Positions 20,023 through 28,346 of a DNA stretch of 64,000 bases are shown one piece after another. The first letter of the stretch is position 1. Every line of letters begins with the position of its first letter. The notes below the pieces were generated by a model, which saw nothing but the letters and a program-made list of their open reading frames with translations, was not told where the DNA came from and made no database searches. The stretch is from Rhodanobacter sp. C01 (lineage in GTDB: Bacteria; Pseudomonadota; Gammaproteobacteria; Xanthomonadales; Rhodanobacteraceae). The position numbers and the translations under genes are program-made. The DNA lies in contig NZ_MUNR01000011.1 of NCBI RefSeq assembly GCF_002001045.1, positions 434,001 to 498,000 on the forward strand, given 5' to 3'.

Positions 20023-21141
20023 TCAGCGCGGCACGCGGTAGCCGCCGGGTACGCCGTGCGGGCTCAGGGTGATTTGCCACAGCTGGTCGCGGCGGCTGCG
20101 GAACACCGCGGTGGACACGGCAAGGTAGTAGCGCCACATGCGCCGGAAGCGTTCGTCGTAACGGGCCGAAAGCGTTGGCCATGCCGCTTCGAAGTTGGCA
20201 CTCCAAGCCATCAGGGTCCGGTCGTAGTCGGTACCGAAGTTGTGCCAGTCCTCGACCACGAACAGGTCTTCCAGTGCTGTCGTGACCTGGCTGGCGGCGG
20301 GAATCATCGAGTTTGGGAAGATGTATTTTTCTATCCACGGATCGGTTTGTGCCGGTGCGCTGTTGCTGCCGATACAGTGCAGCAGCGACAGGCCGTCGTC
20401 CTTCAGGCAACGCCTCACGGCCTCGAAGTAGGTGCGATAGTTCTTGCCGCCGACATGCTCGAACATGCCGACCGAATACACGGCATCGAACCGTTCGTCG
20501 ATCTCGCGGTAATCCTGCAGGCGGATCTCGATCGGCAGTCCGGCGCACAGCTCGCGTGCGTAATCGGCCTGTTCCTGCGACACCGTGATGCCGACACCTT
20601 CGATGCCGTAGTGCTCGGCCGCGTACTTCAGCGCCTCACCCCAGCCGCAGCCGATGTCCAGCACGCGCTGGCCGGTCTGCAATTGCAGCTTGCGGCAGAT
20701 CAGGTCGAGTTTGGCCGCTTGCGCATCGTCCAGGTTGTCGGCCCGTGCCCAGTAAGCGCAGGAATACACCAGCCGGGTGCCAAGCATGGCGTGGAACAGG
20801 TCGTTGCCGAGGTCGTAGTGGGCCTTGCCGATCTCGAACGCGCGCTCGCCGCGTTGCAGGTTGATGAAGCGGGCCTTGAGATGCGCGAGCAGGGTATCGA
20901 GGGTCTTCAGCTCCTGATCCAGCCCTGCGGTGAGCAGGCGGGTGCACAGGCCGGGCAGATCGTCGGCATTCCACCAGCCGTCCATGTAGGCCTCGCCCAG
21001 GCCCAGCGAGCCATGCGCGAACACCCGGGCGTACAGGCGATCGTCATGTACGCGCAAGTCGATTGGCGCTGTGCCGTCGATGCGGATACCGGCTTGTTCG
21101 AGTAGTTCGCTGGCGCGGTTCTTAAGGTCGTCCTGGCTCAT
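20023..21141 (-). CDS. cfa: Cyclopropane-fatty-acyl-phospholipid synthase
   Basis: 372 residues. The enzyme transfers a methylene from SAM across the double bond of unsaturated acyl chains in membrane phospholipids. The SAM-binding motif LDIGCGWGEALKYAAEH is near residues 161-177, and the upstream HYDLGNDLFHAMLGTRLVYSCAYW contains the conserved Cys128. GVGITVSQEQADYA, YSVGMFEHVGGKNY and PNSMIPAASQV are also family hallmarks. GAGG lies 6 nt before the ATG. The gene follows the DUF190 and crcB genes with a 31-bp gap, so it is probably in the fluoride-riboswitch transcript. Confidence 0.95.
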   Translation of the reverse strand: MSQDDLKNRASELLEQAGIRIDGTAPIDLRVHDDRLYARVFAHGSLGLGEAYMDGWWNADDLPGLCTRLLTAGLDQELKTLDTLLAHLKARFINLQRGERAFEIGKAHYDLGNDLFHAMLGTRLVYSCAYWARADNLDDAQAAKLDLICRKLQLQTGQRVLDIGCGWGEALKYAAEHYGIEGVGITVSQEQADYARELCAGLPIEIRLQDYREIDERFDAVYSVGMFEHVGGKNYRTYFEAVRRCLKDDGLSLLHCIGSNSAPAQTDPWIEKYIFPNSMIPAASQVTTALEDLFVVEDWHNFGTDYDRTLMAWSANFEAAWPTLSARYDERFRRMWRYYLAVSTAVFRSRRDQLWQITLSPHGVPGGYRVPR

Positions 21142-21172
21142 GCATTGCCTCGCAGTGGGTGAACCGTAATGG

Positions 21173-21511
21173 TCAGTGCTTGCTGAGTACCGCGAAGCTT
21201 GCCGGCCAGCGTGCATACGTCGCGTCGACATCGGCCACGCGCACGAGCTGCAGCAGTAGCTCGGCCTGATCCTCGCGCAACAGGAACTCGATCTTGACCG
21301 GCAGGTCGTCGGCCAGCTCGAAGAACTGTTCCTCATGCAGCACGCCATGCCGACCGAAGCCGGCGATTGCACGGAATACCGAACCGCCGCCGAGGCCGTT
21401 GTCCCTGGCCTGCTCCAGCAACCATTCGGACAGCAACATCCCGTCGTGTTTCGCACGCAGATGGCAATAGAAGGTCAGATGAACGCCTTGTCGCACGGTT
21501 TCCTGATTCAT
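21173..21511 (-). CDS. DUF190 family protein
   Basis: 112 residues of the DUF190 family, small PII-like folds commonly encoded beside crcB. Typical features are GVHLTFYCHLRAKHDGMLLSEWLLEQARDNG and GGGSVFRAIAGFGRHG near residues 40-55. The ferredoxin-like fold of the family suggests ligand sensing or a partner role with the fluoride channel; that role is inferred. It lies 14 bp downstream of crcB. Confidence 0.88.
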   Translation of the reverse strand: MNQETVRQGVHLTFYCHLRAKHDGMLLSEWLLEQARDNGLGGGSVFRAIAGFGRHGVLHEEQFFELADDLPVKIEFLLREDQAELLLQLVRVADVDATYARWPASFAVLSKH

Positions 21512-21525
21512 GCACGCTCTCCAGA

Positions 21526-21912
21526 TTAGTGACGCAGCAGGCTGCGTGTGAGAGTGATGCCGAGCACGGTCATCGCCAGCGAGCCGACTACATGTGCTAA
21601 CGCGTGGCCACTGAACCATAGGTACTGCTGGCGCAGTAGCAGGGTGGTGGATTCGGCCGAAAAGGTAGAGAACGTGGTCAGGCCACCTAGAAAGCCAGTG
21701 AACACAAACAGTCGCAGTTCCGGTGACAGGGTCTGGAAATGATCGAACACGCCCATTACGCAGCCCATCAGCAGGCCGCCAGCCAAGTTGGCCGCTAGCG
21801 TGCCCAGCTGGATAGTGGGGAATATCGGGTTGAGCACCACGCCCAACCCCCAGCGCATCCAGCAGCCCAAAGCGCCGCCAATACCTACCGCTACAAATCC
21901 GTTCAAGCCCAC
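21526..21912 (-). CDS. crcB: Fluoride efflux channel CrcB/Fluc
   Basis: 128 residues starting at a GTG (VGLNGFVAVGIGG) that has a perfect AGGAGG 7 nt upstream; no good ATG fits. Four membrane helices, the family motif GFLGGLTTFSTFS with the fluoride-lining phenylalanines, and an N-terminal GGALGCWMRW (the conserved Gly and Arg) mark it as Fluc/CrcB, a dimeric dual-topology F- channel. It is preceded by a fluoride riboswitch and followed by the DUF190 and cfa genes. Confidence 0.95.
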   Translation of the reverse strand: MGLNGFVAVGIGGALGCWMRWGLGVVLNPIFPTIQLGTLAANLAGGLLMGCVMGVFDHFQTLSPELRLFVFTGFLGGLTTFSTFSAESTTLLLRQQYLWFSGHALAHVVGSLAMTVLGITLTRSLLRH

Positions 21913-21984
21913 GTGCGCGCCTCCTGACAATGAAAGTGTCCGGTTGCCGCGGTGGCAGGCACGCCTGCGCCGCCGGAAGCCGGT

Positions 21985-22080
21985 GGTGCAGGCATCATCA
22001 ACCTCAACGCATGGCGAGAGGTGGTTTGTTTCGGGATGCCGAAAGCTTCCGCGAAACGGGAGGCATGCCATCTCCCGAGC
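21985..22080 (-). promoter_or_regulatory. Fluoride riboswitch (crcB motif) in the crcB leader
   Basis: Read on the minus strand, the leader begins GGGAGATGGCATGCCTCCC (the conserved GGNGATGGNRTNCCNCC hairpin of the crcB RNA). It ends in a pairing AACCACCTC ... GAGGTTGATGATGCCTGCA, the conserved CTGATGATGCCTRC 3' element. Between them is an extra hairpin around GGGATGCCGAAAG. The conserved ends are separated by a larger insertion than in the compact examples I know. It lies 73 nt upstream of the crcB GTG. The call is based on motif recognition; a covariance-model hit would settle it. Confidence 0.88.
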
Positions 22081-22191
22081 CATCATCCTAGTCGATCTGG
22101 CCGTCATGCCGTCAAGCACGATGGGCTGTGGCGCGGGTTCCGTAGGGGATGGGCCCTATACTTGCTGCCCTGTCGAGCTGCCGATCCCTGC

Positions 22192-23460
22192 ATGAATCCA
22201 ACCAATCACCCTATGCGCCGCAGCCTGCCCTGGCTGCTGGCCGCACTGTCGATGATCGGGCCATTCTCGATCGACGCGGTGTTTCCGTCGTTTCCATTGA
22301 TCGGTGCACGCTTCGCGGTGGACGGCATCGCCTTGCAGCAGTTGATCAGCGTGTACCTGGTCACCTATGCGGCGATGAGCCTGTTCCATGGCGCGATCTC
22401 CGATGCGATCGGGCGCAAGCCGGTCATGGTTGCCGGCATGCTGGTGTATGCGCTCGCTTCGGTGGGCGCCGCGATGTCGACCTCGTTCGCGATGCTGCTG
22501 GCCTGTCGCGGCCTGCAGGGCGTATGCGCCGGAGCGGGGCTGGTGGTAGGGCGCGCGGTGATCCGCGACACGTTCGAAGGCCCAGCTGCCCAGCGGCTGA
22601 TGTCCCAGGTGATGATGATTTTCGGGGTGGCGCCGGTGATCGCGCCAATGGTCGGTGCGCTGCTGCTGCCGCTGGGCGGCTGGCACGGCATCTTCTGGGT
22701 GCTGGCAGGGTTCACCACATTGCTGGCGCTGGCGCTCGCGTTGCTGCTGGCGGAAAGCCATCCACCCGCGCTTCGCAAGTCATTTGCGCCAAGGACTTTG
22801 CTGGCCAGCTATGTCTCGTTTGGTCGAGATCGTCCGTTCTGGCCATTGCTGATTTCCAGTTCGGTCAATTTTGCCGGACTGTTCCTGTACATCGCCTCGG
22901 CGCCCAGGATCGTGCGCGAATTGCTGCATCTGTCGGCGGCAGGTTTTCCATGGTTGTTCCTGCCGGTGGTGACGGGCCTGATCGGCGGTGCATGGCTGTC
23001 CGGACGGATGGCCGAGCGGCGCAGTGCGGGTTTCACCGTGAATCTGGGGTATGCAGTGATGCTGCTGGCCTGCGCGTTGCATCTGCTGCTGGCGTTGGTA
23101 TTTCCGGTACCGCGGCTGCCATGGTCGATGCTGCCGCTGATCCTGCACGGCGTCGGTGTGCAGTTGGCGTTTCCCACGTTGACGCTGTTGCTGCTGGACC
23201 GCTTCCCGCAGCAGCGCGGCAGCATTTCCTCGGTGCAGGCATTTGCCAGTCTGCTGCTGTGCAGCTTCGTCGCTGGCGTAATGTCGCCGCTGCTGTCAGT
23301 CAGCCTGCTGCAACTTGCGCTGGGCGCATCGACGCTGACGGTGATCGGTATGCTGGGATGGATGTGGTATGGCGCGGTTGCCCGGCGCGCGCTGGAGCTT
23401 GCCGGGACGGGTATCGATGCGGCTACAGCGATGCAGGCGGAGATTGCCGAGCCGCGCTGA
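22192..23460 (+). CDS. MFS drug-resistance transporter, Bcr/CflA type
   Basis: 422 residues with about 12 membrane helices. The loop 2-3 motif A (GAISDAIGRKPVMVAG) and the motif C-like segment (SQVMMIFGVAPVIAPMVGALLLPLGG) place it in the DHA1 Bcr/CflA group of proton-coupled drug exporters. RPFWPLLISSSVNFAGLFLYIASAP fits the same family. ATG 22192 is used; ATG 22213 is possible. The gene is divergent from the fluoride operon, and its upstream region lies over the riboswitch leader on the other strand. Substrate unknown. Confidence 0.9.
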   Translation: MNPTNHPMRRSLPWLLAALSMIGPFSIDAVFPSFPLIGARFAVDGIALQQLISVYLVTYAAMSLFHGAISDAIGRKPVMVAGMLVYALASVGAAMSTSFAMLLACRGLQGVCAGAGLVVGRAVIRDTFEGPAAQRLMSQVMMIFGVAPVIAPMVGALLLPLGGWHGIFWVLAGFTTLLALALALLLAESHPPALRKSFAPRTLLASYVSFGRDRPFWPLLISSSVNFAGLFLYIASAPRIVRELLHLSAAGFPWLFLPVVTGLIGGAWLSGRMAERRSAGFTVNLGYAVMLLACALHLLLALVFPVPRLPWSMLPLILHGVGVQLAFPTLTLLLLDRFPQQRGSISSVQAFASLLLCSFVAGVMSPLLSVSLLQLALGASTLTVIGMLGWMWYGAVARRALELAGTGIDAATAMQAEIAEPR

Positions 23461-23492
23461 GTTGGTCGGGTTGAGCGCGACAGCCAAGGGTT

Positions 23493-24644
23493 TCAGGAAG
23501 ATGCCGATGGCTGGGTAGCGGTGACCGTATCCGGAGCGATCACGTTTTCGAACGACATCAGCACGACCGCGTGCGCCAGTGCCTGCGCCAGTGAAGGCGA
23601 ACGGTAGCTGGCATCCGCCATCCATCGCTGCCATACGGAATCGTCCACCTTTTCATTGATGCCGTTGCCCAGCGTGCGGTCGAACGGCGGCTTGAATTCC
23701 TTGTAGAGGCCGTACATGAACTCCGCGTAGGAGTCGCGCGGCATGCCGGCGTTGGCATCGATCTCCGGGACGAGAATCTCATCGCAGGCGAGGCCTGCGG
23801 CGATCGCCTTCTGCTGCAGCCACGCAAGTGGCAACTCGGGCAGTGGATCCGGTTTGCGTCCGGCGCCGTCGCGGTCGTTGCCGCCACCGACATCGGCATG
23901 CGCGCCTATGAACCAGCGCTGCTCGATCTCGATCTGCTCGACCTTTTTCGAGGTCAGGGTCTCGCCGGGTTTCACGCTGTAAGGATTGCGCGTCCACACG
24001 GCCGGTGCAAAGTCGGCACGATGTTCGTCCAGTGCCAGTGCCTGATAGGCGTATTTGACGATCTTGCTCAGCTCGGTGTCATGGAATTGGTAGCGCGCGC
24101 GGGCATAGGGGAACCACGAGGCGGTATCCGGGATGCCGAGCGCGCCGACCGTATCCCAGACGCCTATGAAATGGATGTCGATTTCGACGGAGTGTCGTAT
24201 GCGGAAATCCACGGCAGCATCATCATCGGGCTGGATCGTGGTGTCGCGATAGAAGTCGTAGGCAGTGGAAATGGCACTCTTGGCAATCCGGCCATCGGCG
24301 CTTGCCTTGAGCAGTCCGCACTTGCGGATCAGGCCGGCGAGGCTGCGCGCGGTATAGGCTCCGCGGCTGAATCCGAACAGATAGACATCGTCGCCTGGCT
24401 GCCACGTTTCGCACAGGCGGCGATAGCCTCTCAGCACATTGTCCGACAGACCGTACCCGAACGCACCCCCGAGCAGGTGAACCCAGCCCGACGCTACGCC
24501 GACGCCGGGGATGTAGTTGACGAGCTGCTCGACGCCGGCAGCGTCGCGCATTGCGATCAACCGACGCAGACGCTCCACGTTGGTGTTCGACTCCGGCTTG
24601 TTCCAGGTGCCGTCGAACAACAGCACCAGCCTGCGGGTAGCCAT
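23493..24644 (-). CDS. DUF2235 alpha/beta hydrolase (Tle1-like phospholipase fold)
   Basis: 383 residues with RRLVLLFDGTWN at the N-terminus, the nucleophile elbow GFSRGAYTAR (Ser93), and HADVGGG near residue 235, the conserved acid/His region of DUF2235. The family contains type VI secretion phospholipase effectors (Tle1), but there is no VgrG, PAAR or immunity gene here. No signal peptide or membrane segment is visible. GGAGGG precedes the ATG. A housekeeping lipase or esterase is an equal possibility. Confidence 0.85.
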   Translation of the reverse strand: MATRRLVLLFDGTWNKPESNTNVERLRRLIAMRDAAGVEQLVNYIPGVGVASGWVHLLGGAFGYGLSDNVLRGYRRLCETWQPGDDVYLFGFSRGAYTARSLAGLIRKCGLLKASADGRIAKSAISTAYDFYRDTTIQPDDDAAVDFRIRHSVEIDIHFIGVWDTVGALGIPDTASWFPYARARYQFHDTELSKIVKYAYQALALDEHRADFAPAVWTRNPYSVKPGETLTSKKVEQIEIEQRWFIGAHADVGGGNDRDGAGRKPDPLPELPLAWLQQKAIAAGLACDEILVPEIDANAGMPRDSYAEFMYGLYKEFKPPFDRTLGNGINEKVDDSVWQRWMADASYRSPSLAQALAHAVVLMSFENVIAPDTVTATQPSASS

Positions 24645-24899
24645 GATGCCCTCCAGCGCGATCTGTTCCGATTGCCTGGCGAAACTCTAGGCCGCCATGC
24701 TGTGTAGAGCCAGTGTGGCACCGTTCGATGTCGTGACCTGGTTGGCAGACTGCACAGCCTGCGCAAGCGGCGTAACCTGCGCGTCTCCATATCGGCATGG
24801 ATCATCGACAGATGCACAGGCGGATGAAGATCGAACGGATGCAGGTGTTCCGGAACATGCGTCATCGTTTGACGGTCCTGCTGCCGCAGCTGTTTGCAC

Positions 24900-25490
24900 A
24901 TGACTGACCGTCGCGGCACGCTCGATCGTGCGTTCTATCGGCGCGATTCGTGCACGGTCGCCGTGGCTTTGCTGAACAAGGTCCTGGTCAATGCGGACGG
25001 TCGCAGCGGGCGTATCGTGGAGACCGAGGCTTACAACGGGGCACTCGACCCCGCGGCACATTCCTGGCGTGGCCGGACGGCGCGCAATGCAACGATGTTC
25101 GGTGGCCCGGGACTGCTCTACGTGTATTTCACCTACGGCATGCACTGGTGCTGCAATCCGGTGTGCGGTGAAGCCGGCGAGGGTGTCGCGGTGCTGCTGC
25201 GGGCGCTTGCGCCACTCGGCGGACTCGATGCGATGCGCGCCGCGCGACCGGCCTGCCGTAGCGACCGCGACTTGTGCCGTGGCCCCGCGCGGCTGTGTCA
25301 GGCGATGGGCATCGACGGTGCGCAGGACGGTATCGATCTGGTCAGCGGCAGCGGCGGTTTCAGCATCGTTGACGATGGCACGCCACCGCCTGCAACCCCC
25401 GTGGCGACGACGCGCGTGGGTATCACTCGTGCGGTCGACCTGCCCTGGCGCTGGTATGTGCCGGGCGATCAGCACGTATCTCGTCGCTGA
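24900..25490 (+). CDS. 3-methyladenine DNA glycosylase (AAG/MPG family)
   Basis: 196 residues of the mammalian-type alkyladenine glycosylase family, excising alkylated purines in base excision repair. VETEAYNGALDPAAHSWRG contains the catalytic Glu43 and active-site His54, spaced exactly as Glu125 and His136 in human AAG. The DNA-intercalating tip (LLYVYFTYGMHWCCN) and LLRALAP follow. Short compared with human AAG, normal for bacteria. ATG 24900 is preferred to a TTG two codons earlier. Confidence 0.92.
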   Translation: MTDRRGTLDRAFYRRDSCTVAVALLNKVLVNADGRSGRIVETEAYNGALDPAAHSWRGRTARNATMFGGPGLLYVYFTYGMHWCCNPVCGEAGEGVAVLLRALAPLGGLDAMRAARPACRSDRDLCRGPARLCQAMGIDGAQDGIDLVSGSGGFSIVDDGTPPPATPVATTRVGITRAVDLPWRWYVPGDQHVSRR

Positions 25491-25595
25491 ACGGGGCGTG
25501 ATGTTTCCCGTCACGACAACATGAAGTTGACGGTGGCTTGATCGTACGGGGCGCACGGTGCGTCCTGCATGATCCATGCAACGGAGCCTTCTGCG

Positions 25596-25823
25596 ATGCC
25601 ATACAAAGCCATCAGCGATCTGCCCGATAGCGTGCGCGATCACGTGCCGAAGCATGCCCAGGAAATCTACAAGAAGGCGTTCAACAGTGCGTGGGACGAA
25701 TACAGCGACAAGAGCGAGCGGCGCGGCAGCGAGTCGCGCGAGGAAGTCGCGCACAAGGTGGCCTGGTCGGCAGTCAGGAAGAAATACAGCAAGGGCGAGG
25801 ATGGTGACTGGCACGCCAGGTAA
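25596..25823 (+). CDS. ChaB family protein
   Basis: 75 residues matching ChaB: DLPDSVRDHVPKHAQEIYKKAFNSAW in the first half and EEVAHKVAWSAVRKKY in the second. ChaB was named as a regulator of the cation antiporter ChaA, which is absent from this window. The strongly charged helical fold has also been compared to DNA-binding or anti-termination domains. GGAG is 11 nt upstream of the ATG. Confidence 0.9.
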   Translation: MPYKAISDLPDSVRDHVPKHAQEIYKKAFNSAWDEYSDKSERRGSESREEVAHKVAWSAVRKKYSKGEDGDWHAR

Positions 25824-25852
25824 GGGTTCGGAGCGCTGCCGCCTGCAGCGGC

Positions 25853-26350
25853 TCAGATCAGGTCGCGTGCCTTCAGAAACTCCCTTGCCTCGTTCGCGTC
25901 CTGCTCGAACCATGCGCGGGTCGAGCCGAGCCGGAACGAATAGCCCCAGGCATCCATGTCGACCATCAGTCGCGCACGTCCCACGCCGGACAGCTCGTCG
26001 GCCAGCACGATCTGCAGATAGCAGGTGGCATCCTCTTCCTCGATCGAGTCAGTGGCGTCGGTATGGACGTCCAGACGTCTTTCCGGCGGCAGCACGATGA
26101 GGTGGCAGGCCTCGTGCAGCAATGAATGTACCGGCGTATCGTCGCGCGCGTGCACCGTATTGCCGATGATGCCGGCTTCCTCGTCGCCCCAGAAACTACC
26201 GGGTATCGGTTCGCCGGGCTCGACGCGATGAAGTTGCAGGCCAAAGCGGGCAAGCAGGGCTGCGGGCGCATCGAAGCCGAGCTGGCTCAGCCGCATCACG
26301 CTGTCGGCAGGGTCGCTGGATTCTTGCTGGGTGCGGGTTTCAGATTGCAT
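25853..26350 (-). CDS. Uncharacterised protein with HExxH metallopeptidase-like motif
   Basis: 165 residues. The centre contains HSLLHEACHLIVLPPE, a clean HExxH (His79-Glu80 ... His83) in a hydrophobic helix. An acidic EEEDATCYLQ near 104-113 could supply a third zinc ligand, as in gluzincins or M78/ImmA-like peptidases. No signal peptide is seen. The N-terminal 20 residues look disordered, and Met19 could be an alternative start. The family is not recognised and function is inferred only from the motif. Confidence 0.7.
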   Translation of the reverse strand: MQSETRTQQESSDPADSVMRLSQLGFDAPAALLARFGLQLHRVEPGEPIPGSFWGDEEAGIIGNTVHARDDTPVHSLLHEACHLIVLPPERRLDVHTDATDSIEEEDATCYLQIVLADELSGVGRARLMVDMDAWGYSFRLGSTRAWFEQDANEAREFLKARDLI

Positions 26351-26439
26351 GCGCGTGGCAGCCAGCGCGGATCGACTGCAGGAAGCCAGTTTGTGCCTGG
26401 CTTCCTGTGATGACGGCTGAAGAAGGTGGGGTCGTGCAA

Positions 26440-26706
26440 TTACACGGCGGCAGGCTTGCCTTCGGGGAGTGCCACCGAAAGCTCGAGAATCTCGTGACCA
26501 CTGTCGCGCTCGACATTGATGTTGATCGCCTCAATATCGACGTGGACGTATTTCTTGATCACTTCGAGCAATTCGCTGCGCATCATCGGCAGGTAGTCCG
26601 GCGCGCCGCGGTTGGAGCGTTCCTGTGCCACGATGATGCGCAGGCGCTCCCTGGCAACGGTCGCGGTGGCTTCCGGCTTGCGCTTCAGGAAATCAAGAAT
26701 GCCCAT
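26440..26706 (-). CDS. minE: Cell division topological specificity factor MinE
   Basis: 88 residues, standard length. MGILDFLKRK is the N-terminal membrane-binding helix, followed by the contact helix (ARERLRIIVAQERSNRGAPDYLP) that strips MinD and stimulates its ATPase, then the beta-rich topological specificity domain (VEVIKK-like, HVDIEAININVERDSGHE). ATG 26706 is preferred to the one three codons upstream. It is last in the minCDE operon, 5 bp after minD. Confidence 0.97.
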   Translation of the reverse strand: MGILDFLKRKPEATATVARERLRIIVAQERSNRGAPDYLPMMRSELLEVIKKYVHVDIEAININVERDSGHEILELSVALPEGKPAAV

Positions 26707-26711
26707 CGTGA

Positions 26712-27527
26712 TCAACCTCCGAACACGCGCTGGAGAAAGCCCTTCTTGGGCACGTCGATGAAGCGCAGGGGGCGCTCTTCGCCGAGAATGCGAGCCACGG
26801 TGTCGCTATAGGCCTGACCTGCGTGTGAATTGGCATCGACGATCACCGGGATGCCGTTGTTGGAGGCCGTCAGCACGTTTTCCGATTCGGGGATGACCCC
26901 GACCACCTCGATACCGAGGATTTCCTCGACATCCTTGACGCTGAGCATTTCGCCGATGGCGACGCGGGCCGGGTTGTAGCGGGTCAGCAGCAGGTGCTGG
27001 GTGACCGGTCCCTCACCTTTTTCGGCACGCCGGGTCTTGCTGGCGAGCAGGCCGAGAATGCGGTCCGAATCACGCACCGAGGACACCTCGGGGTTGACCA
27101 CCACGACGGCGTGATCGGCGAAGTACATCGCCAGATGCGCGCCCTTTTCGATGCCGGCCGGCGAATCGCATACGACATAGTCGAAACCGTCCTCGGACAG
27201 ACCGTCGAGCACCTTCTCGACACCTTCCTGGGTCAGCGCATCCTTGTCGCGCGTCTGGCTGGCGGCGAGCACGTACAGGTTCTCGTGGCGCTTGTCCTTG
27301 ATCAGCGACTGTTTCAGCGTCGCCTCGCCATGCACGACGTTGACGAAGTCGTACACCACGCGCCGCTCGCAGCCCATGATCAGATCGAGATTGCGCAGGC
27401 CGACGTCGAAATCGATGACGGCGACTTTCTTGCCGGCCATCGCCAGGCCGGTGGCCAGCGAGGCACTGGTCGTCGTCTTGCCGACGCCGCCCTTGCCGGA
27501 GGTGACAACGATAATCTCAGCAGTCAA
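26712..27527 (-). CDS. minD: Septum site-determining ATPase MinD
   Basis: 271 residues. The deviant Walker A motif SGKGGVGKTTTSA lies at residues 10-22, switch II is VIDFDVGLRNLD, and VVVNPEVSSVRDSDRI is present. The C-terminal amphipathic membrane-targeting helix ends KKGFLQRVFGG. MinD recruits MinC to the membrane and oscillates with MinE to confine FtsZ assembly to mid-cell. It follows minC with a 48-bp gap. Confidence 0.98.
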   Translation of the reverse strand: MTAEIIVVTSGKGGVGKTTTSASLATGLAMAGKKVAVIDFDVGLRNLDLIMGCERRVVYDFVNVVHGEATLKQSLIKDKRHENLYVLAASQTRDKDALTQEGVEKVLDGLSEDGFDYVVCDSPAGIEKGAHLAMYFADHAVVVVNPEVSSVRDSDRILGLLASKTRRAEKGEGPVTQHLLLTRYNPARVAIGEMLSVKDVEEILGIEVVGVIPESENVLTASNNGIPVIVDANSHAGQAYSDTVARILGEERPLRFIDVPKKGFLQRVFGG

Positions 27528-27575
27528 TGGCCCATCTCCCGGTGTAGTTCTTGTTGTCGTTGTTGTTGTCGCTGA

Positions 27576-28346
27576 TCACAACTTGGCGATCAGCAGTTTT
27601 TCGCCTTCGAGCCAGCATTGCACGGACTGGCCTTCGAGGTCGTCAGGAATTTGTTCGAACACGCGATAGTGACCGGCGATCGCTACCAGTTCGGCGCGGA
27701 AGTCGGAGACGAAGATGCGCGCCTTCTCGTCACCCTGCGCGCCGGCCATGGCACGACCGCGCAGCCCCCCGTAGATGTGGATGTTGCCGTCGGCGATCAC
27801 CTCGGCGCCGTTGGCGATGGCGCCGGTGACGATCAGGTCGCGGTCGCGCGCATAGATCTGCTGGCCTGAACGTACCGAGCTGGCATGGTGCTGGGCACCC
27901 TGCATGCTGCCTGGTGCAGGCGCGGACAGGATCGGTTCGCGCTGAACCGGGGCGGCTGGCTCGGTACGAGCAGCCGGTTCGACAGCTGCCTGACCACCGC
28001 TGATCGGCTCGTAGGCGGCCCGGAACTTCGCAATCAGCGGCAATCCCATGCGCTTGGCGAGTGCCTCGGTCTCGCTGGTGCCGTAAGCCAGGCCGACCGG
28101 CAGCATGCCGGCGCTGCGCACGGCTTCGAGCAGCGCATCGACGGCACCATCGTCGGGCAGGTTGAGCAGGTGGCTCAGGTCCAGTACCACAGCTGCTCGG
28201 GAGAACATCTGCGGTGCGGCGCGCACGCGTCGCTCCAGCTCATCGCACAGCGAGGCCGCGTCGACCCGGCGCACACGCACGCAGGCAATGCCGACCTGGC
28301 CGAAACGCAGGTCACAGGCGTCGGAAGTATCCATTTTCGCATTCAT
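27576..28346 (-). CDS. minC: Septum site-determining protein MinC
   Basis: 256 residues. The N-terminal FtsZ-inhibitory domain (to about 120) is joined by an Ala/Pro-rich linker to the C-terminal beta-helix (VRSGQQIYARDRDLIVTGAI ... GSEVIADGNIHIYGGLRGRA type), which dimerises and binds MinD. ATG 28346 overlaps the stop of the upstream acetyltransferase by 4 nt; Met29 codons upstream of this are less likely and Met 28334 is possible. First of the min genes in transcription order. Confidence 0.96.
   Translation of the reverse strand: MNAKMDTSDACDLRFGQVGIACVRVRRVDAASLCDELERRVRAAPQMFSRAAVVLDLSHLLNLPDDGAVDALLEAVRSAGMLPVGLAYGTSETEALAKRMGLPLIAKFRAAYEPISGGQAAVEPAARTEPAAPVQREPILSAPAPGSMQGAQHHASSVRSGQQIYARDRDLIVTGAIANGAEVIADGNIHIYGGLRGRAMAGAQGDEKARIFVSDFRAELVAIAGHYRVFEQIPDDLEGQSVQCWLEGEKLLIAKL

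Noticed and set aside
23493..24644. DUF2235 gene as part of a type VI secretion or toxin-immunity locus
   Set aside because: No VgrG, PAAR or immunity gene adjoins it; neighbours are a drug exporter and a DNA repair enzyme.
24645..24899. Possible small gene between the DUF2235 hydrolase and the DNA glycosylase
   Set aside because: Short frames on both strands have no ribosome-binding site and unlikely composition. I see only a divergent upstream region.
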